A program made the position numbers and the translations under genes. From Okeania sp. SIO3I5 (GTDB taxonomy: Bacteria > Cyanobacteriota > Cyanobacteriia > Cyanobacteriales > Microcoleaceae), in contig NZ_JAAHHT010000079.1 of assembly GCF_010672085.1 (NCBI RefSeq), positions 1-35,772 of the forward strand: a stretch of 35,772 bases of DNA, given 5' to 3'. Shown here in pieces: positions 7,426-14,022 of the stretch. The notes under the pieces were generated by a model, which did no database searches, was not told the DNA's origin, and saw only the letters and a program-made list of their open reading frames with translations. The first letter of the stretch is position 1, and every line of letters begins with the position of its first letter.

Positions 7426-8976
7426 ATGCAAACTACAAAAGTAGAACGAGTTAGAGGAGTTAACGACATACTCCCAAACACTTACCAAATCGATCGACAA
7501 ATCAAAAGTACACTTAGTACCAATTTTGAATCCTATGGCTATCAACCCATAGACGTACCACTCATAGAATATACAGAACTCTATCTGAAAAAATCTGGTG
7601 AGGACATTATTTCTCGTCTCTACGACTTCGTTTACCGTAACCGTCGCCTCTGTCTAAGGCCAGAATTCACTGCCTCAGTTGTCCGTGCCTATCTGGATCA
7701 CCTCCAAGAACTACCTCTGCCAATGCGACTTTATTATACTGGGCCAGTATTTCGTTATGAACAGCCCCAGAAAGAAAGATATCGGCAATTTACCCAAATG
7801 GGAATAGAACTAATTGGGGCGACAGGAGCGATCGCTGATGCGGAAGTTATTTCTATGGCATCTCAAGGTTTAGATCGTTTAGGTTTAACTGAATATCAAA
7901 CATTTATTGGCCACGTTGGACTTCTCAACAATTTTCTAGACCATCTTGAGTTAGATACTCGCCTTCGTAGTTTTTTACTTACTCAGATGGAAACTTTAAG
8001 AACCGAAGGTAAAGAGGTAGTAGAAAATCGACTTGCGGAAATTTATCCAGCTTTTAAAAAAAATACTTCTGTTGAAGAACAACTAGACACAAATACGACA
8101 ACAACAAAAATTGCAGATATTCTACAAAGTTTAGAAGAAAGTGAGGCACGAACAGCAATTTTTGAGTTGCTGGAAAGTATGAAGATCGGACTCACAAGCA
8201 CTCGCGCACCAGAAGAAATAGTTGACCGTTTGTTAGTAAAAATTAAACATCAAGACCAAACTCAACAACTCAATCAAGCACTAGAGTTTATGACCGAATT
8301 GAGTCAACTAAAAGGAGAACCACTTGCTATTTTCAAAGAAACAGAAAAACTCCTTTCAGCTTATAGTATTGATGGTTATGGGTTGGCACAATTACAAGAT
8401 ATTTGGAAAAGTTTAGAAGCTTTTAATATCGACAAAAATCACATTAGTCTTGACCTGGGAATTAGTAGGGGTCTTCAATATTATACAGGTATGGTTTTTG
8501 AGATTTATGACAGCAACTTAGGAGTAGAAAGAAAATTATGTGGTGGAGGTAGATATGATGATTTAGTTGTCAGTTTAGGGGGTGTAAAAGAAACTCCAGC
8601 AACTGGTTTTTCTTATGTGATGGAAGCTTTGAGAAAGGAGTTAGTAGAAAAGGAAAATTTGAGTTTGAATAATTATCAATTTGTTGAAGTTTTAGTGGTT
8701 GGTTTGAGTAGAGAAGATTATAGTGATTCTGTGAGAATTGCTGAAAAATTAAGAGAATTAGGTTTGCGAGTAGAAACTGATGTTATGGCAAGAAATATTG
8801 AAAGTAATATCGAATATGCAAATCAGCAGAATATTCCTTTTGTAGCTATTTTAAATTCTGCTGAAAAACAAGAACATAAACTGCTTTTGAAAAATCTAGA
8901 CTCTGGCGAAGAACAAAATTTAGAATTGAATGAAGTAGTAGATAGAGTTAGAAATAATGTAGTTAAGCAAAGATAA
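7426..8976 (+). CDS. hisS: Histidyl-tRNA synthetase family protein (HisRS, HisZ-like alternative)
   Basis: This is a class II synthetase core plus a C-terminal anticodon-binding-type domain. Counting from the ATG, LCLRPEFTASVVRAY lies near residues 75-89, motif 2 (GPVFRYEQPQKERYRQF) near 106-122, the HisRS motif SRGLQYYTGMVFE near 347-359 with the catalytic-type Arg retained, and CGGGRYDDLV near 372-381. The anticodon domain begins near VEVLVVGLS (about 420). It is about 516 aa, longer than usual bacterial HisRS (about 420-430), because of a long helical insert near residues 185-310. A TTG six bases earlier (7420) is an alternative start. The next gene is hisG, a context typical of HisZ, the HisRS-like regulatory partner of short HisG. 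The full anticodon domain argues for a true ligase, but the pairing leaves HisZ-like activity open. Confidence 0.82.
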   Translation: MQTTKVERVRGVNDILPNTYQIDRQIKSTLSTNFESYGYQPIDVPLIEYTELYLKKSGEDIISRLYDFVYRNRRLCLRPEFTASVVRAYLDHLQELPLPMRLYYTGPVFRYEQPQKERYRQFTQMGIELIGATGAIADAEVISMASQGLDRLGLTEYQTFIGHVGLLNNFLDHLELDTRLRSFLLTQMETLRTEGKEVVENRLAEIYPAFKKNTSVEEQLDTNTTTTKIADILQSLEESEARTAIFELLESMKIGLTSTRAPEEIVDRLLVKIKHQDQTQQLNQALEFMTELSQLKGEPLAIFKETEKLLSAYSIDGYGLAQLQDIWKSLEAFNIDKNHISLDLGISRGLQYYTGMVFEIYDSNLGVERKLCGGGRYDDLVVSLGGVKETPATGFSYVMEALRKELVEKENLSLNNYQFVEVLVVGLSREDYSDSVRIAEKLRELGLRVETDVMARNIESNIEYANQQNIPFVAILNSAEKQEHKLLLKNLDSGEEQNLELNEVVDRVRNNVVKQR

Positions 8977-8977
8977 T

Positions 8978-9398
8978 TGGGGTTTGCTGAAAAAGTATAC
9001 ATTGTAAGGGTAGGAGTTAGTTCATTAATGGATAATTACCTCTGGTTAAAACCGTGAGGGAATTGAAAATAAGGAAATATCCTAGCACTTTTCTCGCGTT
9101 GGTGATTCGATATGGTTAGGTAACCCATCTATCCAAAGACCGCTTTTTCCCCTTTAAAGGAGAGCCTTTATACCTTAATTATTCGGTAAGGAAGCCGGCA
9201 CAAAGGAAATGGAAATTATAGAGAAGGTAGGAGGAATAATTATCCCTTGATTTTTCCACCCTTGTGTAATCAAAATCTTAACTTTTTGAGCTTTTTGGAT
9301 TGAAAAACTTACACTTTTTTAGAGCAAAAAAGATTAACCAAAAAGACTAAAGTATTTACAGATAAAGGCTTTGAAAGTTAATTAGCAAGCCCTAATTG
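8978..9398. repeat. Family D inverted-repeat element with a nested family B copy
   Basis: The left end (GGGGTTTGCTGAAAAAGT) begins just after the hisS stop, and the right end reads TTAGCAAGCCCTAATT. The same ends bound the element at 32665-32860. Internal sequence near 9340 (AAAGTATTTACAGATAAAG) matches that element near 32688. Copy B3 of family B (about 9035-9195) sits inside it. I see no transposase frame. Confidence 0.6.
9035..9195. repeat. Family B element (copy B3)
   Basis: It begins ATTACCTCTGGTTAAAA and ends CCTTTAAAGGAGAGCC followed by TTATTCGGTAAGG, the family B right-end pattern. It lies within the longer family D element. With the neighbouring sequence it accounts for most of the 541-base spacer between hisS and hisG, in which I see no gene and no clear terminator. 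Confidence 0.6.
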
Positions 9399-9517
9399 TA
9401 TATCTGATTGACGTTCAAATTAAGTAGATAGGAAAATTACAGTAGATTTCATAGAGCTAGCTGAATACTTACTAGGTACTTAATTTTAGTTACTGAAAAC
9501 TAAGACCCTAAAATCAA

Positions 9518-10534
9518 ATGACAAAAGATCAATTTTTAAGAATAGCTTTACCAAGTAAAGGTGCTTTAGCAAAAGGAACGATGAACTTATTGTCATCTTG
9601 TGGCTTGAGTGTATCTAGACCTAATGAAAGACAATATTTTGGTTCAATCCCTGCTTTGCCACAAGTAAAAGTTTTATTTCAAAGAGCAGCAGATATTTTT
9701 ACAAAGGTGGAAGAAGGAAGTGTTGATTTAGGAATTACAGGTTATGATGTGGTTTCTGAAGAAGGTCAATCCCATGATGATGTAATAGTAATTTGGGATA
9801 AATTAGGTTATGGTAAATGTAAATTAGTTTTGGCTGTTCCTGAGAGTTGGGTAGATGTTTCTTCTATAGAAGATTTAGCAGAGTTAACTCTCTTATTTAG
9901 AGATAAAGGAAAAAATTTGAGAATTGCTACTAAATATCATCATCTTACCCAAAAATGGCTCTATGAAAAATTAATTGTACATTTTTCTTTAGTGGCAGTT
10001 CAAGGTGCAATGGAAGCTGCACCAAGTATGGGATATGCTGATATGATTGCTGATATAACTAGCACTGGCACAACTCTTAGAGAAAATCGTTTAAAGCAAA
10101 TTGAAGGGGGTATTCTTCTCGACTCGCAAGCTTGTTTAATTGGTAATAAACGCTTATTACAAGAAAGCGAAATTAAGTTGGAAACAACTAAAGTATTTTT
10201 AGAATTAATTGAGGCTCAGATGGAGTCGAAAAAGTATGTGTCGATAACTGCAAATGTCTATGGTAATTCTCCAGATGAAATTAGCGATCGCTTAATACAT
10301 AAAGCAGAATTAAATAGTATTGCTGGTCTACAAGGTCCAACTATTGCTAAAGTATATTCTGGAGAAAAAAATAATTGGTATGCTGTGACAATTGTAGTTA
10401 AACAAAGTATGTTATTGCCAGCAATTAACCATTTGAGAAATGTAGGTGGTACAGATATGACAGTTTCTTCTCCTAATTATGTTTTTGCTTCTAAGTCTCA
10501 AATTTATGAGTCATTTTTGTCAAAGCTAAAATAA
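9518..10534 (+). CDS. hisG: ATP phosphoribosyltransferase, long form
   Basis: The enzyme catalyses the first step of histidine synthesis, joining ATP and PRPP to give phosphoribosyl-ATP, in the cytoplasm. The family signature runs from E166 to L187 (EAAPSMGYADMIADITSTGT followed by TL), which includes the PRPP-binding loop. The N-terminus IALPSKGALAKG is typical of the catalytic domain. From about residue 240 (YVSITANVYGNSPDEI, later WYAVTIVVK) there is a HisG_C-type regulatory domain, the site of histidine feedback in long HisG. At 338 aa this is the long form, whereas many cyanobacteria have a short HisG of about 210 aa that needs HisZ. The upstream neighbour is a HisRS-family gene 541 bases away, which is too far to assume one transcript. 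Confidence 0.9.
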   Translation: MTKDQFLRIALPSKGALAKGTMNLLSSCGLSVSRPNERQYFGSIPALPQVKVLFQRAADIFTKVEEGSVDLGITGYDVVSEEGQSHDDVIVIWDKLGYGKCKLVLAVPESWVDVSSIEDLAELTLLFRDKGKNLRIATKYHHLTQKWLYEKLIVHFSLVAVQGAMEAAPSMGYADMIADITSTGTTLRENRLKQIEGGILLDSQACLIGNKRLLQESEIKLETTKVFLELIEAQMESKKYVSITANVYGNSPDEISDRLIHKAELNSIAGLQGPTIAKVYSGEKNNWYAVTIVVKQSMLLPAINHLRNVGGTDMTVSSPNYVFASKSQIYESFLSKLK

Positions 10535-10684
10535 TCTTTTATTGGTTGGGAAAGTAGTTCTTTTTTTAGGGAAAATATTGATTCTATTTAACCCATCTCT
10601 AATCTAAGTATTCAGCTCTTAGCAGTCAGCTATCAGCAATACCATTTGTAAAATTAATAAGTTTGAACTTTTAACTAAACTAAA

Positions 10685-10912
10685 ATGCCACATACAATTG
10701 TTACTAATATTTGCGAAGGTGTTGCTGACTGTGCTAATGCCTGTCCAGTTGCTTGTATCCATCCAGGACCTAGTAAGAATACAAAGGGAACTGATTGGTA
10801 TTGGATTGATTTTGAGACTTGTATTGACTGTGGAATTTGTCTGGAAGTTTGTCCTGTAGAAAAAGCAATAATTGCTGAGGAAAGACCGGAATTACAAAAG
10901 ACTCCAGAGTAA
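10685..10912 (+). CDS. Small bicluster ferredoxin (75 aa)
   Basis: The protein carries eight cysteines in two groups: C10, C16, C20 and C24 (CEGVADCANACPVAC), and C46, C49, C52 and C56 (CIDCGICLEVCP). The second group is a classical [4Fe-4S] motif. The first has a C-x5-C-x3-C-P pattern that could hold a [4Fe-4S] or [3Fe-4S] cluster. A GPSKNTKGTDWYWID linker joins them. It is a soluble electron carrier of a type common in cyanobacteria, and its partners are unknown. It lies 150 bases after hisG on the same strand. The Rieske oxygenase at 4.1-5.1 kb needs an electron donor, but nothing in the sequence links the two. The start is the first ATG; no clear ribosome-binding site is visible. Confidence 0.92.
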   Translation: MPHTIVTNICEGVADCANACPVACIHPGPSKNTKGTDWYWIDFETCIDCGICLEVCPVEKAIIAEERPELQKTPE

Positions 10913-10954
10913 GTCTTTCTGAGGAAAAAAAGTTTGAACTCTAAGTATTTGGAG

Positions 10955-11060
10955 AGAATTGACATACTCCCGACGCTCCCCTACGGGAAAAATAGGGATT
11001 CTTCAGCCAGAGAAAAACTGACCGCAGTTTTAACAGAAGTGATGTCCTCCTCCTGTGTTG
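10955..11060 (-). ncRNA. Possible omega RNA at the tnpB 3' end
   Basis: TnpB nucleases are guided by an RNA made from the 3' end of their own gene and the adjacent transposon end. Here the last coding part of tnpB and the terminus with its short hairpin (CCCGTAGGGG, complement of 10977-10986) are in the expected place. The guide would be the bases just outside the end, near 10940-10957. This follows from family knowledge and position only. Confidence 0.35.
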
Positions 11061-12402
11061 ACAACAATCCTATCTTTTGTATTAGGAGTGCTGAGTTATA
11101 GTCTCTGTCTAGTTCCTGTCCACATTTAGGACACGAATGCCAGCGATCTGATAAACTTTTAGAGACTTTATTCAGACATTCCCAACAATGTTGAGATGTA
11201 CCTTTGGGGTCTACTTTGATAATTCTTTTACCAAGTTTCCAGGCTACATACTCCAAAACCTGAACAAACTGGCCAAAAGCTGCATCTTGCAAAGACTTAT
11301 TTAGTCCTGACTTAGCTGATTGACCATTGGGTAAGAATTGACCATTATCACCTAATTTAGCTTTGCAACGTCGGACTAAAGAAGCTATTTGTAGGTCTTC
11401 TAAAAATATCACCTGACAATCACTCAACAAATGATAAGCTAGTTTGAATTGCCAATCTAAGCGTTGTCTAGCTATCAACTGATGCAGTTTCGCTATTTTA
11501 CCCTTGAGAATCTTCCAAGGTTGAGAATGTTTTTGTTTTTTAGCTAATCTTACCTGAAGTTTAGATAATTTATTTTCAGAGAACCTAAAAAACTTAGGAA
11601 CTTCAATAAATTCTCCATCACTGGTAACAGCATAGTGCAATAATCCTAAATCAATGCCTTTTGAGTTTTTTAAGGTGGGTTGAATTTCTGCAACCTCTAC
11701 AGGGACAGTCTTATCTTCTACCGTGAAACTGATATAGTATCCATCAACTTCACGGATTACTGTACCTGTCTTAACCTTGAATCCTAATGGTATTGAGCGA
11801 TTGTAGACAAAGGGGACTAAACCAATCTTTGGTAGATTTATACAAAAACGACCGTTGGCATTTTTAACTATATTGGCATTTGAGAACTGAGGATAACTGA
11901 AAGAATTATAATAATGCCGACCTTTAAATTTAGGTCTACCACTGGTTTTACCCTTTTGATCGGGTTTAGTAAAGTTATCCATTGTTGTTTGTACACGCTG
12001 AATAACATCTTGCAAAACCTGAGAGTGCATAGACTTATACTCAGGGAAAAGTTTTTTAGTCTGTGCTAAATCTGCTAGCTGCACAGTCTCCCAAACAACA
12101 TATCCACTAACTATGTTTGGATGCTGATCCCCTTTCTTTGTAATCGGATTACCATTACTATCTTTTTTTCTGCCATCTCGTGTTTGTATCCTAAATTCAG
12201 GGATATTCTGATAAATCTGGTCTACTGGGACTACTGAAATATTAAGTGGACAAGCGTTTACTGGTGTGCGCGTTGCTTCAAACCAGTTTAACCTTTCAGC
12301 TAAACGGTAATTATATTGCTTTCTAGCCATTTCTAACCAATTGGCTATAATTATCGTTTGACTTTTATGGGGTTTTAGCTTGTACTTGTATTTCAACAGC
12401 AT
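10981..12402 (-). CDS. tnpB: TnpB, RNA-guided nuclease of the IS605 element
   Basis: The RuvC-like active site is complete. Numbered from the upstream ATG at 12429, GIDLG gives D260, IFLEDLQI gives E344 and DRDYNSA gives D443. The zinc ribbon has C415, C418, C433 and C436 (QHCWECLN and HSCPKCGQ). I place the start at the ATG at 12402 (MLLKYKYKLKP), the usual TnpB N-terminus; the in-frame ATG at 12429 would add nine residues. The protein is somewhat longer than many TnpBs owing to an insert near residues 55-115. TnpB cuts DNA at a site matched by its omega RNA and helps the element persist. It is divergent from tnpA. All catalytic residues are present, so it may be functional. Confidence 0.92.
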   Translation of the reverse strand: MLLKYKYKLKPHKSQTIIIANWLEMARKQYNYRLAERLNWFEATRTPVNACPLNISVVPVDQIYQNIPEFRIQTRDGRKKDSNGNPITKKGDQHPNIVSGYVVWETVQLADLAQTKKLFPEYKSMHSQVLQDVIQRVQTTMDNFTKPDQKGKTSGRPKFKGRHYYNSFSYPQFSNANIVKNANGRFCINLPKIGLVPFVYNRSIPLGFKVKTGTVIREVDGYYISFTVEDKTVPVEVAEIQPTLKNSKGIDLGLLHYAVTSDGEFIEVPKFFRFSENKLSKLQVRLAKKQKHSQPWKILKGKIAKLHQLIARQRLDWQFKLAYHLLSDCQVIFLEDLQIASLVRRCKAKLGDNGQFLPNGQSAKSGLNKSLQDAAFGQFVQVLEYVAWKLGKRIIKVDPKGTSQHCWECLNKVSKSLSDRWHSCPKCGQELDRDYNSALLIQKIGLLSTQEEDITSVKTAVSFSLAEESLFFP

Positions 12403-12482
12403 AGAGAATCGACATCCTGCACTATACATCTGTTATTATAATGACTGTATGTCTAATTGTCAACAGCTATAGCCAGATAATT

Positions 12483-12896
12483 ATGAAAAAAGATTTTGTA
12501 TCTAGTGGTAGAGCCGTATCTGACATGAAAGCTCACTTAGTCTTGGTAACTAAATATAGAAAAAAGGTAATCAATCAGGAGATGCTCAAACGATTAGGAG
12601 AAATAGTAGATAATCTATGTACTAAATGGGACTGCAAACTAATAGAATTTAACGGTGAACCTGACCATGTACATTTGCTATTCCAATACTACCCGCAGCT
12701 TGAGTTGCCTAAATTTGTTACTAATCTAAAATCTGTGAGCAGTAGGAGACTTAGAACCGAGTTTCCAGAACAAATCAACAAAGCTTATTTCAAAGCTGTT
12801 TTTTGGAGTGAATCTTATTTTATTGCTAGCTGTGGTGGTGTAAGTATTTCAGTGCTAAAGAAGTACATACAAAATCAGGACAAACCATCGACATAA
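12483..12896 (+). CDS. tnpA: TnpA, Y1 HUH transposase of the IS605 element
   Basis: The protein has the HUH metal-binding motif (GEPDHVHLLF, H62 and H64) and the catalytic tyrosine near the C-terminus (GGVSISVLKKYIQNQ, Y128), in a 137-aa frame of normal length for IS200/IS605 TnpA. The start is placed at ATG 12483 (MKKDFVSSGRAVSDMKAHL), the conserved N-terminus; an in-frame ATG at 12441 would add 14 unconserved residues. TnpA excises and inserts the element as single-stranded DNA by recognising hairpins at both ends. It sits head to head with tnpB. Confidence 0.92.
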   Translation: MKKDFVSSGRAVSDMKAHLVLVTKYRKKVINQEMLKRLGEIVDNLCTKWDCKLIEFNGEPDHVHLLFQYYPQLELPKFVTNLKSVSSRRLRTEFPEQINKAYFKAVFWSESYFIASCGGVSISVLKKYIQNQDKPST

Positions 12897-12904
12897 CGCC
12901 CGAC

Positions 12905-12985
12905 TTTCATCCCGACGCTCCCCTCCCCCCTTTCCAAGGGGGGTTAGGGGGGATGGAGAGCGCGGGACAACAGTCGGGAGAGTTA
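12905..12985. repeat. GC-rich hairpin block at the tnpA-side end of the IS605 element
   Basis: A C-run and a G-run form an inverted repeat (CCCCCCTTTCC, then AAGGGGGGTTAGGGGGG), bracketed by CCCGACGCTCCCC and CAGTCGGGAG. Hairpins are expected at IS605 ends, but this C/G-run block also resembles a common dispersed repeat and may have inserted at the end. Confidence 0.5.
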
Positions 12986-13002
12986 AATCTAAAATCAGGC
13001 AG

Positions 13003-13509
13003 CTAACCAAAACCTTGAGATTTATTTTCCTGATCTTCTGCCTCTCGGAAAAACTTACGCACAATTTGAACGTCAGGTTCTACCTCAATCCACAAGCGAG
13101 CACCACCAGCTTGACTCTTATTAGGTTTATGAGGTCGGTAGACAATTTTGCAATTCCCTAAAATCTCAGCTTCGTGGCAACGGTCGTTTCTGTCGCCTTG
13201 TTTAACAGATATTGCTGGAAGAGAAGTTCCATGGTCTCGGTTATAGTCAATTTCTTTTCTCAAAACGTGAATAAAAGTATTGCCCGTGCGTTGTCCTCTA
13301 TTCCAAGTGCCTTCAGGACCACGACTGCCTGGAGTAATTTCTGGCATTCCTCTTTTATTTAAAGGAATCATCCAAAATCGCTCCTCCTTATAAGCATCTT
13401 TGACGCGACCTTGCCTAAGAAGTAACCGCAGTCTAGCTGTAGAAATATTTAAAAGAAAAGCTGCTTCAGTTGTACCGACTACATCTATATCTATATCTGT
13501 ATCTATCAT
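13003..13509 (-). CDS. HTH DNA-binding-domain protein (168 aa)
   Basis: Residues about 10-55 (VVGTTEAAFLLNISTARLR, then LLLRQGRVKDAYKEERFWMIP) fit a winged helix-turn-helix of the excisionase/MerR-like type: TTEAA starts the first helix, ISTARLRLLLRQGRV the recognition part, and FWMIPL the wing. The C-terminal part (about 75-160: IDYNRDHGTSLPAISVKQG, YRPHKPNK, ARLWIEVEPDV) is a separate beta-rich domain I cannot name. The ATG follows a perfect 10-bp palindrome, GTTCCGGAAC (13515-13524), that may be its operator. It is divergent from the ATPase gene, and the IS605 element abuts its 3' end. It could regulate the ATPase, but that is inference. Confidence 0.75.
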   Translation of the reverse strand: MIDTDIDIDVVGTTEAAFLLNISTARLRLLLRQGRVKDAYKEERFWMIPLNKRGMPEITPGSRGPEGTWNRGQRTGNTFIHVLRKEIDYNRDHGTSLPAISVKQGDRNDRCHEAEILGNCKIVYRPHKPNKSQAGGARLWIEVEPDVQIVRKFFREAEDQENKSQGFG

Positions 13510-13514
13510 AAACC

Positions 13515-13524
13515 GTTCCGGAAC
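13515..13524. promoter_or_regulatory. Perfect palindrome upstream of the HTH gene
   Basis: GTTCCGGAAC is a perfect 10-base palindrome five bases upstream of the start codon of the HTH gene. Its position suits an autoregulatory operator. No binding data exist, and chance palindromes of this length do occur. Confidence 0.3.
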
Positions 13525-14022
13525 AAATGGACTTTATAATATACCAACTATAATATTTTTAGTAAATCATAATAAAATCTCTTTGGCAAGAATTTTTGAT
13601 TTTCCAGCCTTCATATTGTATCAAACCAGGTTTATTGTCCAAATTTCTTGGGTATCATAAGTGTCCACTTGGTTTTCACCGCTCCCTAAAATTATTGGCC
13701 TATCTTTTTGTAAATACAAAATATTATCTAGATATCAGTCGAAGCAAAGCTTAGGACACGTATCATTAGCCTAAAACCCAGACAAACCAAGATTTTTCCT
13801 TCTGCCTGTCAGATATGCGTTTTACATTCTGGAGGGACTGTGTGCGGAATTACCTCCGCACAGTAGGCGTCCCGTAGGGAACCTCAGAATTAGGCACTTG
13901 CTTCTGCCCTCAGCATAAATGCCTGTTGCTATATTCTGTGCTTGGCCTCAAAATATTTCTTCTAGGAACAAAGGGAAGGCATAATAGTTTATATAGTGAA
14001 AATTTTATCTATATTGATATTT
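13525..14022. other. Divergent spacer between the HTH and ATPase genes
   Basis: No gene is seen. It contains a strong 8-bp hairpin, TGTGCGGA-ATTACC-TCCGCACA (13841-13862), and sequence after it (CTCAGCATAAATGCCTG, about 13911) that resembles part of the structured block at 16.1-16.2 kb. Promoters for both genes should lie here, but I cannot place them. Confidence 0.45.

Larger units (their letters stand above)
10955..12975. mobile_element. IS605-type insertion sequence (tnpA and tnpB divergent)
   Basis: The element contains a Y1-type transposase gene (plus strand) and a tnpB gene (minus strand) diverging from a gap of about 80 bp. The tnpB-side end holds GACATACTCCCGACGCTCCC (10961-10980), the complement of the GGGAGTATGTC terminus common in this group. 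The other end, after tnpA, has the same CCCGACGCTCCCCT block (12911-12924; first copy 10969-10982). Exact cleavage sites cannot be fixed by eye, so the boundaries are approximate. Both genes look intact, so the element may be active. Confidence 0.8.
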
